From positions 124,001-188,000 of the forward strand of contig NZ_LMEF01000029.1 in NCBI RefSeq assembly GCF_001427905.1: 64,000 nt of DNA, given 5' to 3'. The translations under genes were made by a program, and so were the position numbers. This stretch comes from Flavobacterium sp. Root420 (GTDB taxonomy: Bacteria; Bacteroidota; Bacteroidia; Flavobacteriales; Flavobacteriaceae). The notes beneath the pieces were generated by a model. The model was not told the DNA's origin. It was given only the letters and a program-made list of their open reading frames with translations, and made no database searches. Shown piece after piece: positions 45,549 to 53,746 of this stretch (position 1 is the first letter of the stretch; each line of letters begins with the position of its first letter).

Positions 45549-46058
45549 ATGAGAATAAAAATTTTAACAATATTATTTTGGACTTTCTTGATTTCAAGTA
45601 AATCATTAGCTTGCGATTGCAAAATTTCTAAAAATCTAAAAGATATTCAAAAAAGAGAATTTACGGAATCAAAATATATTTTTATTGGAGAAATTTTGAA
45701 AATTGATTCTAAAAAACACACGTTTGAAATTAAAGTTATTGAATCCTTTAAAGGTGTTTTAAACGGAAAAGTTTATAGAGGAATTTATAATCAATCGTGC
45801 GGACCTATAATTGATAAAAGTGGAAAGTGGCTGATTTATGCCAATCGTAAATCAGACAATCTAATTCAAATAAGAGCTTGCGGAATAACTCGAAGTTTTA
45901 AAAACCCTGAAAGTATTATTTCGGCAACAAAAATACCAAATCCACCACCCTTAAATCAAACAAAATCTCAAAATATGAAAGTTCAATCTAACTGGAAATT
46001 AAGAGCTAAATCCGATTTAGAAAATGAAATAGCCGAATTAAGAAAAAAAACTAAATAA
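45549..46058 (+). CDS. secreted NTR/TIMP-like cysteine-containing protein
   Basis: The frame is open from 45321, but a signal peptide begins at the ATG at 45549 (MRIKILTILFWTFLISSKSL, cleavage before ACDC), giving 169 residues. A promoter lies within the longer frame. The mature N-terminus starts CDCKISKN, then YIFIGEILKIDSK, IKVIESFKGVLNGKVYRG, QSCGPIIDKSGKWLIYA and RACGITRSF. The Cys at the mature N-terminus and this strand order match the OB-like NTR domain of TIMP-type proteins. Bacterial members have no settled role. It has an attC-like repeat 11 bases after its stop, the layout of a mobile cassette. Confidence 0.7.
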   Translation: MRIKILTILFWTFLISSKSLACDCKISKNLKDIQKREFTESKYIFIGEILKIDSKKHTFEIKVIESFKGVLNGKVYRGIYNQSCGPIIDKSGKWLIYANRKSDNLIQIRACGITRSFKNPESIISATKIPNPPPLNQTKSQNMKVQSNWKLRAKSDLENEIAELRKKTK

Positions 46059-46069
46059 CAAGCTACTGC

Positions 46070-46217
46070 CAACACACGCTACAAGCAATTTGGGGATTTG
46101 GCTTAATTTGAAATTGGTTTTGTATTTGGAAGATTTGGCAAATCCGAAAGTTAACGCTGATTTAATCCCGAAAATAGTGCTTAATTTAGTCCCAAGCCCC
46201 CTGTAGTGCCAGAACGT
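46070..46217. repeat. attC-like imperfect inverted-repeat element (copy A)
   Basis: Left arm CGCTACAAGCAATTTGGGG (46078-46096) pairs imperfectly with CCCAAGCCCCCTGTAGTGCC (46191-46210). The centre has TTGGTTTTGTATTTGG, shared with copies B and C, and TTAATTTAGTCCCA, shared with B. It ends CAGAACGT. It starts 11 bases after the stop of the NTR-like gene. Confidence 0.65.
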
Positions 46218-46378
46218 ATGGCTGTAAAAAAACCTCCTCAAATTTGAAAGTACTCGGAGGGCTACCAAAGAAAAAAATCAATTATTAGATTCTCAAGAGG
46301 TTGAGTTTAGTTTTTTCACAGACTGACTTTGTGCGTCATTTTCAAGTAACAGAATAAGAAATCAAAATAGAAAAGTAA

Positions 46379-46968
46379 ATGAAAATTACATACTTATTAA
46401 TTCTACTATATATTATTTCATCTTGTGAAAAAAATAAAAAACTGAATTACATCGATTTGGAAGACAATATTACGCAGAAAGTAGTAAATGAAAATGCATT
46501 GATCTATTTTGATAAAGGCGAAAATTATTTAGCTGAATCAAAATTTGATTCAGCAATTATTAACTATAAAAAATCACTGAATTTTGAAAAAAACACATTA
46601 ACTTATAATTAAATTGGAGTTTGTGAAGATTTTAAGAAAAATACAGATAAGGCAATTGAATATTACAAACTTGGAATTAAGGCAGACACTACTTGTTTAC
46701 AAATTATTTGAATGTGGCAAAGTGTTATATTTCTAAAAAAGAACTTGAAACTGCGGAAAAATATTTAATAAAAGTTATAAAAAATAATAGCTCTAAATAT
46801 TCTGTTGCTCTTGCAAACTTGCACTTAACGGTAGTGTATTTTAATCAAAATAGAAATTGTTCGGAAATCATCAAACAATTCAAAAAAGCAGAAATACTAC
46901 AAGATGATGATAAAATGAGTGATTTTTATCAATTTTGCGCTAATAAAGTTGAAAAACACTGTAGATAA
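46379..46968 (+). pseudogene. TPR lipoprotein gene with nonsense mutation and frameshift
   Basis: The first 77 codons encode a lipoprotein signal (LYIISSCEKNK) and tetratricopeptide helices (ALIYFDKGENYLAESKF and DSAIINYKKSLNFEKNT). A TAA at 46610 interrupts them, but the same frame continues sensibly (GVCEDFKKNTDKAIEYYKLG) to about 46690. A frameshift then moves coding to the frame that reads LNVAKCYISKKELETAEKYL and on to the stop at 46968. Joined, it would be a TPR protein of about 195 residues. Two independent lesions argue for a true pseudogene. It ends nine bases before repeat copy B. Confidence 0.8.
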
Positions 46969-46976
46969 AAAATAAC

Positions 46977-47107
46977 GCGCAACAGCTACAACGGGTTTGG
47001 GAAATATGGTAATGGAAAATTTGGTTTTGTATTTGTGATGAATTTGTCAAATCTGAGAATAGTTATTAATTTAGTCCCACACCTGCTGTAATCCCAGAAC
47101 GTTGTGC
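46977..47107. repeat. attC-like imperfect inverted-repeat element (copy B)
   Basis: It starts GCGCAACAGCTACA and ends TGTAATCCCAGAACGTTGTGC, so the ends GCGCAAC and GTTGTGC are near-complementary. GGGTTTGGGA at the left faces TCCCACACC at the right. The centre has TTTGGTTTTGTATTTG. It sits directly behind the TPR pseudogene. Confidence 0.65.
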
Positions 47108-47249
47108 GACATATTCACAAGAAGCAAGATAAATAAAACCAATATACTTATAGAACTTAATTGATGGCTGACTACATAAAAAAAGTGACAATCGAGAATC
47201 CCAAAAGCATTTCTATATGTTTCTTTATTGAACAAAATATTACAATGGA

Positions 47250-47388
47250 GTTAGGCAATTAGCCTAATGAAAAGTTGGGTTTGTATTTGGATAATTTACT
47301 TCGGCTATTTGCTATCGCTCTGCAAATGCGAAAAATGGGCTTGATTTATTTCCAGACCTGCTATAATCCTATAGCGTTTGGTGTACAC
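47250..47388. repeat. attC-like imperfect inverted-repeat element (copy C)
   Basis: It starts GTTAGGCAATTAGCCTAA (itself a palindrome), has the shared GTTGGGTTTGTATTTGG centre and GGGCTTGATTTATTTCC, and ends CCTGCTATAATCCTATAGCG like copy B. Its 142-base distance from copy B is too short for a normal gene. Confidence 0.55.
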
Positions 47389-47410
47389 TCGATTCCAAAA
47401 CAACTTAACA

Positions 47411-47421
47411 GGACTCGAACC
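47411..47421 (-). other. tRNA T-arm-like relic
   Basis: Minus strand GGTTCGAGTCC, exactly as in the relics at 22134 and 47546. It lies 23 bases after repeat copy C. Confidence 0.35.
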
Positions 47422-47484
47422 AATTACCTTTGAAAACACTGGCTGTTTACGTTCTTTTTAAAATTAATCAAGATTTTAGAATCA

Positions 47485-47562
47485 CAAAAAAAGCCAGAAA
47501 GATATAGGTTTCTCTGGCTTTTTACTCATTCTTGTAGCGGGAAATGGACTCGAACCTTTCTT
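47485..47562 (-). repeat. tRNA 3'-end fragment with terminator hairpin (best copy)
   Basis: Read on the minus strand: GGTTCGAGTCCATTTCCCGC then TACA, a T-arm plus acceptor 3' strand reminiscent of a bacterial initiator tRNA. It is followed by AAGAATGAGT and a hairpin AAAAAGCCAGAGAAA / TTTCTGGCTTTTT with T-run. The 5' half and anticodon arm of a tRNA are absent. This is the least decayed member of the family at about 16110, 17110, 37175 and 45224. Confidence 0.6.
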
Positions 47563-48583
47563 GTCTCATTAATTGTATTAAACATTAGAGCAGTATCAAT
47601 GATTTGGCTGGATATCCACTTTTACCAGAAGTAAGCAGTAAAGAACAAACATGTCTTTTCGAACGAATCGTTAATTACTTTAATTTAAACTCCAAATCTA
47701 TTAGATAAGTTAGAAAGCTCTTTCTTCTAAAATATTAGGTAGTCATAAACCTCTCTTTTAATACGTATTCTGATTTACTTAAAAAAAAATAGCTATAAAG
47801 TTATTTTAACAGCATCATAAATTGAAAGAGAAAAATCTTCACAGTCATCCAATTATTAATTTACTATTTATGATAACCGTTATTTTTCAGGGTTAAAATA
47901 ATTAGAATGATACTTTTTTTCCTGTTTTCTTCTGTTTTTATCCTCTATGTAACGTAGTGTAAAGTATCTGTAACATTCAGACGGAGTTTGTTTTATTTTA
48001 ACAAATACTTTTACATAAATGTGAAATAATAGTTAATTTTTTATGATTTAAGACAATAATGATACTAAACACCATTTTGTGTATAGCACCATTATTTATG
48101 CCTTCTATTCCTTAGTTACAATCCGATAAATCAAAATGTTTTTAGACATAAAGAATTATTAATTATCCAATTAACCAAAATTAACCAAAGCAACTAAAAA
48201 TGATTAAAATCCTATTATTCAGGAAAAACTTTTTACAGACGGGTTCTGTTAAAGTTCCTACAGAGCATCGGAGAAGTAGCATACTAAACCTGCCCGATAG
48301 ATTAGCACGGCCAATTAACAATCTGTTAAAAAAGATAAACACTTCAAATTTGGCAACAATGTATGCTGTGGGTATTATAGACCATCATGGTCTGTAATTC
48401 ATCAGCTAAAATTAGAAGTTGATACTACAGAAAAAAAATTGATAAGGGCTGGATTTTATCTGATAAATCCGCGATTAGTTTTATGTATAAAGGTTCAAAA
48501 ATCAATTCAATCAATCTAAAGTCTAAATTATTAGCGGTGTCTATAAAGGGTAATAAGTAGATAAGGTTCAAACATTTAATAAT
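47563..48583. other. upstream region of the xylan locus, no intact gene
   Basis: About 1 kb without a supported gene. It probably holds the promoter and binding site for the regulator of the xylan operon. Towards its right end the frame reads DKGWILSDKSAISFMYKGSK and INSINLKSKLLAVSIKGNK before a stop near 48558, a protein-like tail without a start. It may be a relic of a lost glycoside hydrolase or other gene. A 65-codon frame at 48200-48397 is doubtful. Confidence 0.35.
48379..48393. promoter_or_regulatory. 15-base palindrome upstream of xusA
   Basis: AGACCAT-C-ATGGTCT has perfect seven-base arms and lies about 190 bases before the ATG of the first SusC gene. It could be an operator, but it fits no known site. 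Confidence 0.3.
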
Positions 48584-51500
48584 ATGAGAATAAAATTATG
48601 TAAAATTTTAAATGGGACAAAGTATTTGCCTTTAGGGGTTTTGTTTCAGTGTTTGTTTACGGGACAAATAGCAGCTGCTGAAAGAATGAATATATCGTCG
48701 AATTCGTATGTTACTGTTCAGGTTAATCAGGAAATTATTATTACAGGAAGAGTATATTCGGCAAATGATAAGGTGTCAATACCAGGTGTCAATATTTCGG
48801 TAAAAGGAAATCCAAAAATAGTGGTTACCTCTGATATGGACGGGTTTTATACTATTGTGGTCCCTTCATCGGATGCGGTACTTGTTTTTAGCAGTGTTGG
48901 TTTTATAACTGTAGAAAGGCCTGTTAGTACTGGTTCAGAGATTAACGTGGCAATGAAGCAGGATCAGGTTAATCTGGGGGAAGTCGTTATTGTTGGATAT
49001 GGCAAACAGAAAAAAGCAAGTTTAGTTGCCGCAATTACCCAGGTTACAGGTAAAACTCTTGAGCGTGCAGGTGGTGTCCAAAGTATTGGAGCGGCATTAA
49101 CCGGCAATGTTCCCGGGTTAGTAACTTCTGCCAGTTCCGGGATGCCAGGGGAGGAAGATCCTCAACTTTTTATTCGTGGTGCCAGCACATGGAACAATGC
49201 GCAGCCCCTCATTTTAGTGGATGGTGTAGAGCGGCCAATGAATAGTGTTGAGATTACTTCCGTAGAATCGGTTACCGTATTAAAAGATGCGTCTGCAACA
49301 GCAGTGTACGGAGTCAAGGGAGGAAATGGTGTAATCCTTATTACGACCAAGCGCGGTCAGTCAGGTAAAGCCTTGATCAGGGCTACTTTTAATTCCACCG
49401 TAAAAGTGCCTTCTAAACTGCCGGAAAAACTTGATTCGTATGACGGCTTGTTAGTTAAAAACAGAGCCATTGAAAATGAACTGGCGTTGAGCCCATCGAG
49501 TTGGAATGATTATATTCCTCAGGCAATTATTGATAAGTACAGATATCCCGCAAATGTTGCGGAGTCTGAACGCTATCCCAATGTCGATTGGCAGGATGTT
49601 TTATTCAATGACTATGCAATGTCGTATAATGCCAGTTTAAATGTAAGTGGAGGAACGAACTCCGTAAAGTATTTTGCAACTGCTGACTTTTTAAGTGAAG
49701 GGGATTTATTTAAGAAATACAATAATAACAGAGGATATGATCCTGGTTATGGTTATAACCGTTTGAATGTCAGAAGTAATTTAGATTTTCAGGTTACATC
49801 AAGTACTGTTTTTAAAATAGGGCTTGCGGGTTCCCGCGGAGAGAAAAAAAGTCCTTGGGGAGCTTCCGGAGGAGAATATACGATGTGGGATGCAGCGTAT
49901 TCTACCGCACCTGATGTTTTTCTTCCTTACTATGAGGATGGCTCTTGGGGGTATTTTGCACCAAATGAAGGTAAAGCTTCAAATTCGGTACGAAACCTTG
50001 CTATTAGCGGTGTTCAGTTTGTAACCACTACAAAATTGAATACCGACTTTACACTCGAACAAAATTTTGACAAATGGATAAAGGGGCTTAATTTCAAAGG
50101 GTTAGTTGCATTAGATAATTCCTTTGTTGAAGGAGACAGGGGTATCAGTGATTTATTTAACGATGTGCAGGAAAAGTATATAGATCCACTTACAGGATTG
50201 GTTCTTTACAAAAAGACGTATGATAATAATAATAGATTTGATTTTCAGGAGGGTGTAAAGTGGACAGCCACTGGAGGTGCTGTGCGAAACTGGGCTACCT
50301 ATCGTAAGCTTTTTTATCAGTTACAATTAAATTACCAAACAAAAATTGCGGAGAAGCATAATATTTCGGCTATGGGACTCTTTAGCCGGGATAAAGATGC
50401 ACTTGGAAGTGAAATACCACATTATAGAGAAGACTGGGTATTCCGTACTACCTATAATTATGCAGATAAATACTTTATAGAATATAACGGAGCTTATAAT
50501 GGTTCTGAAAAATTTGGCCCGGAAAATCGTTTTGAATTTTTCTCTTCAGGAGGTGTAAGCTGGATTGTTTCCAAAGAGAATTTTATGAAAAAAACAGCTT
50601 CTTTTCTTGACTTGTTAAAATTCCGGGGATCTTATGGTCAGGTAGGTGATGACGGGGGGTATCAGAGAAATCTTTCCCAAAGATTTATTTATCAATCTCA
50701 ATGGGGATATGGAGGAACTTCACCATTAGGAACCACTGGAGAAAGTGCTGAACCAAGCCCTTATGTTTGGTATAATGAGTTATCAGTTGCTAATCCTCAA
50801 ATACATTGGGAAATAGCTAAGAAAATTAACGCAGGGGTTGATTTTGGTTTATTTAAAGGATTTGTTTCGGGTACTTTTGATTGGTATAGCGAAGATCGTA
50901 CAGATGTTTTATTACCGGGAAACCAAAGAGCAATTCCTCCATACTTTGGAGCTACAGCACCAATTGCTAATTTAGGACAGGTTGAAAATAGAGGGTATGA
51001 GTTAGAGTTAAAGTTCAACTACACTTTTGGAAATGGTCTTAATGTATGGTGGACCACAAATTTCACTCATTCAAAAAATAAAATTTTAGATGCAGATGAT
51101 CCGGAATTGTTCCCGGCTTATCAAAAAAAAGAAGGATATTCAGTGAATCAGGCTCATTCCTATGTAAGCCAGGGCTACTATAATACCTGGGATGAATTAT
51201 ATGCAAGTACAATTCATAGTACAAATGACGCTACAAAATTGCCGGGGAATTATAATATACTGGATTACAATGCAGATGGCGTCATTGACGCTAAGGATAA
51301 TATTCCGTATGGATACACCGGAACACCACAGAATACGTATAACAATTCGTTTGGTGTTAACTGGAAAGGGTTCAGTGCCTTTGTACAGTTTTATGGTGTA
51401 AATAATGTTACCAGACAAGTAGTTCTTACCAGTTTAGGTTCTCAGAATCATGTTGTTTACGATCAGGGATCTTACTGGTCACAAGATAATACAGATGCAG

Positions 51501-51805
51501 ATTTGCCTATGCCACGCTGGCTTGCCACCGCAAGTGATTTTAATAGCGGCAGCAGATACATGTATGACGGATCCTACCTTCGCTTAAAAAATGCTGAAAT
51601 CGCATATACTTTCGATCGTAAAACAAATTGGATGAAATCGGCCGGACTTCAGAGCATACGATTTTATTTAAATGGAAATAACTTGTTTTTGTGGTCAAAA
51701 ATGCCTGACGACAGAGAGGCAAATTATGCAGGAACAGGCTGGGCATCACAAGGTGCTTATCCAACTGTAAAAAGATTCAATTTGGGGGCAAACATTATAT
51801 TCTAA
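48584..51805 (+). CDS. xusA: SusC/RagA-family TonB-dependent transporter (XusA)
   Basis: 1073 residues. A signal region (about 1-32) is followed by a carboxypeptidase-regulatory-like domain (about 50-125, GRVYSANDKVSIPGVNISVK), the TonB box region (LGEVVIVGYGKQKK), the plug with the SusC signature PLILVDGVERPMN...ITSVESVTVLKDASATAVYG, and a 22-strand barrel ending in RFNLGANIIF. It takes oligosaccharides through the outer membrane using TonB energy. SusC/D pairs act together, and its SusD partner starts ten bases downstream. The order SusC-SusD-SusC-SusD-DUF1735 protein-GH10 is the core xylan utilisation order (xusABCDE-xyn10C) described in Bacteroides and Prevotella. Confidence 0.92.
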   Translation: MRIKLCKILNGTKYLPLGVLFQCLFTGQIAAAERMNISSNSYVTVQVNQEIIITGRVYSANDKVSIPGVNISVKGNPKIVVTSDMDGFYTIVVPSSDAVLVFSSVGFITVERPVSTGSEINVAMKQDQVNLGEVVIVGYGKQKKASLVAAITQVTGKTLERAGGVQSIGAALTGNVPGLVTSASSGMPGEEDPQLFIRGASTWNNAQPLILVDGVERPMNSVEITSVESVTVLKDASATAVYGVKGGNGVILITTKRGQSGKALIRATFNSTVKVPSKLPEKLDSYDGLLVKNRAIENELALSPSSWNDYIPQAIIDKYRYPANVAESERYPNVDWQDVLFNDYAMSYNASLNVSGGTNSVKYFATADFLSEGDLFKKYNNNRGYDPGYGYNRLNVRSNLDFQVTSSTVFKIGLAGSRGEKKSPWGASGGEYTMWDAAYSTAPDVFLPYYEDGSWGYFAPNEGKASNSVRNLAISGVQFVTTTKLNTDFTLEQNFDKWIKGLNFKGLVALDNSFVEGDRGISDLFNDVQEKYIDPLTGLVLYKKTYDNNNRFDFQEGVKWTATGGAVRNWATYRKLFYQLQLNYQTKIAEKHNISAMGLFSRDKDALGSEIPHYREDWVFRTTYNYADKYFIEYNGAYNGSEKFGPENRFEFFSSGGVSWIVSKENFMKKTASFLDLLKFRGSYGQVGDDGGYQRNLSQRFIYQSQWGYGGTSPLGTTGESAEPSPYVWYNELSVANPQIHWEIAKKINAGVDFGLFKGFVSGTFDWYSEDRTDVLLPGNQRAIPPYFGATAPIANLGQVENRGYELELKFNYTFGNGLNVWWTTNFTHSKNKILDADDPELFPAYQKKEGYSVNQAHSYVSQGYYNTWDELYASTIHSTNDATKLPGNYNILDYNADGVIDAKDNIPYGYTGTPQNTYNNSFGVNWKGFSAFVQFYGVNNVTRQVVLTSLGSQNHVVYDQGSYWSQDNTDADLPMPRWLATASDFNSGSRYMYDGSYLRLKNAEIAYTFDRKTNWMKSAGLQSIRFYLNGNNLFLWSKMPDDREANYAGTGWASQGAYPTVKRFNLGANIIF

Positions 51806-51815
51806 AATTTTTATT

Positions 51816-53705
51816 ATGAACAAGTATATTAAAACAATAGTAAAGTACAGCTTTATTTTGGGCTTACTTATGGTTTCAGGATCATGTGAAGATTATCTGG
51901 AAAAATCACCCGATTCTGTAATCTCTCCTGAAGAAGCTTTTAAAAATTTCGAAAATTTTCAAGGATTTACAGAGGAACTGTATCAATGTGTTCCGGATTT
52001 TACGAACGCCTATTGGACAAATTCCTGGAATTGGGGAGAAGATGAAATTCAGTCTACGGCCCGTGATTTCCATTTTGGAGTAAAAATCGATAAAGGTGAT
52101 TTTTGGGGCTGGCAATCGGGATTTGACGGATGGCAGGCTGGCTGGATGAACAGAAATAATGTTAGTACAGACAATGACCGTATGCATAAAGATTTATGGA
52201 CACTGGGCTGGAGGGGTATTCGTAAAGCAAATATTGGTCTTGCCAATATTGATAAAATGACTGAATATACACAGGAAGAAAAGGACATGATCAAAGGTCA
52301 GCTGTTATTTTTCAGAGGATGGTTTCATTTTGAGTTTATGCAATACTTTGGAGGACTTCCTTATATTGATCAGGTGCTTCCAAGTGATGAACCACTGAGA
52401 TTGCCAAGACTTAGCTATCAGGAGTGCGCCGATAAGGCCGCAGCAGATTTTAGAGCTGCTGCCGACTTACTTCCTGTTAACTGGGATAATACGGTTATTG
52501 GTAAACGTACTCTTGGAAAGAATGAGCTTCGTGTAAATAAAATAATGGCTTTGGGCTATTTAGGCAAAAATTATTTATGGGCCGCAAGTCCGTTAATGAA
52601 TAAAGTATCTACTGGAAATGCAACTTATAATGCTGAATATTGTAAAAAGGCTGCAGCAGCTTTTGCAGAATTATTGACAATTACAGAAAGTGGAGCATCT
52701 CAGTACAAATTAATGCCTTTCGCAAAATATAGTGATAATTTTTATACTACAGGTAGCAACTGGAAAATACCTGGAGGTACCGAAGCTATTTTTAGAGGCC
52801 CTTATTGGGGAGCAAACGGATCGAACTGGGGGACTTCAAAACAATACCAGCCAGCTCCTCAAATATGTGACGGCGATGTAAAATTTTTGCCTACCGCTAA
52901 CTATGTTGATTATTACGGAATGGCAAACGGGAAACCCATCAAAGACATTACAAAAGCAGATCCGGATTCAGGTTATGATCCAAACTATCCATGGAAGGGC
53001 CGTGATCCCCGTTTTTACAATGATATTGTATTTGATGGTGCAAAATGTGTGGCAGGTTCCATGCCCGCAGCAGAAGAAGCAAATCGTTATGCAAACCTTT
53101 ACACTGGCGGAAGTTACAGGAATATAAGTACCGGAAGCAGAACAGGTTATCTGTTGTATAAATTCATTCCCAGAACTGCAAATAAGTTTGATGACGGGTT
53201 TGGATACGGTAACAACTTAAACATTCACTTGCCATGGATGCGTTTGTCTGATATTTATGTAATGTATGCTGAAGCAGCGGCACAGGGTTATGGTTCGGCA
53301 GCAGGAAAAGATCCAAAATATGCAGGAACAGCAGTCGATGCTATAAATGTAATTCGTGACAGAGCAGGTGTCGGACATGTAGCAACGGAGTACTTGGGTT
53401 CACTGGATTCTTTTATGAATGAAGTGAGACGTGAGCGTGCAGTAGAGTTAAGTTTTGAGGGACATCGTTTTAATGATTTACGTCGCTGGTTACTATTAAT
53501 CTCAAGTCCATATACCATAAAAAAATCTATAGAATTTGATCGTGCACCTTCATTTGACCCTACAAAACCAAGTGAAAACAGAGTTGTTAATATTCGTGAG
53601 GAAGTAATTTTAGTGCGAAATTTTAGTGAGAAACATTACTGGTTACCATTAAAGAATGCTGATGCAAGTATTTATTTGGAATTCTCACAAAATCCTGGAT
53701 GGTAA
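51816..53705 (+). CDS. xusB: SusD/RagB-family glycan-binding lipoprotein (XusB)
   Basis: 629 residues. A lipoprotein signal ends at the Cys of MVSGSCEDYLEKSPDS. SusD features follow: the helical TPR-like scaffold with RGWFHFEFMQYFGGLPYI near 165-182, a large loop region, EVRRERAVELSFEGHRFNDL near 540, and the canonical end EFSQNPGW. It sits on the cell surface as a lid over the XusA barrel and captures xylan fragments. It is long for the family (usual 500-600). Its stop overlaps an open frame of the next SusC gene, whose likely start is 42 bases later. Confidence 0.92.
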   Translation: MNKYIKTIVKYSFILGLLMVSGSCEDYLEKSPDSVISPEEAFKNFENFQGFTEELYQCVPDFTNAYWTNSWNWGEDEIQSTARDFHFGVKIDKGDFWGWQSGFDGWQAGWMNRNNVSTDNDRMHKDLWTLGWRGIRKANIGLANIDKMTEYTQEEKDMIKGQLLFFRGWFHFEFMQYFGGLPYIDQVLPSDEPLRLPRLSYQECADKAAADFRAAADLLPVNWDNTVIGKRTLGKNELRVNKIMALGYLGKNYLWAASPLMNKVSTGNATYNAEYCKKAAAAFAELLTITESGASQYKLMPFAKYSDNFYTTGSNWKIPGGTEAIFRGPYWGANGSNWGTSKQYQPAPQICDGDVKFLPTANYVDYYGMANGKPIKDITKADPDSGYDPNYPWKGRDPRFYNDIVFDGAKCVAGSMPAAEEANRYANLYTGGSYRNISTGSRTGYLLYKFIPRTANKFDDGFGYGNNLNIHLPWMRLSDIYVMYAEAAAQGYGSAAGKDPKYAGTAVDAINVIRDRAGVGHVATEYLGSLDSFMNEVRRERAVELSFEGHRFNDLRRWLLLISSPYTIKKSIEFDRAPSFDPTKPSENRVVNIREEVILVRNFSEKHYWLPLKNADASIYLEFSQNPGW

Positions 53706-53746
53706 TTAAAAAGATTATTTTAAAAATAAAAAAAAATCATAGAATA

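Noticed and set aside
47485..47562. a complete tRNA gene on the minus strand
   Set aside because: Only the T-arm and acceptor 3' strand are present. No anticodon arm, D-arm or 5' acceptor strand could be found in the preceding 60 bases.
48200..48397. 65-codon open frame upstream of xusA
   Set aside because: No family, no signal and no coding pattern that I can recognise; it overlaps the palindrome at its end. Kept only as part of the upstream region.
53699..53746. overlap of the second SusC gene with the first SusD gene
   Set aside because: The overlapping part is only an open frame; the signal peptide begins at 53747, after the SusD stop.
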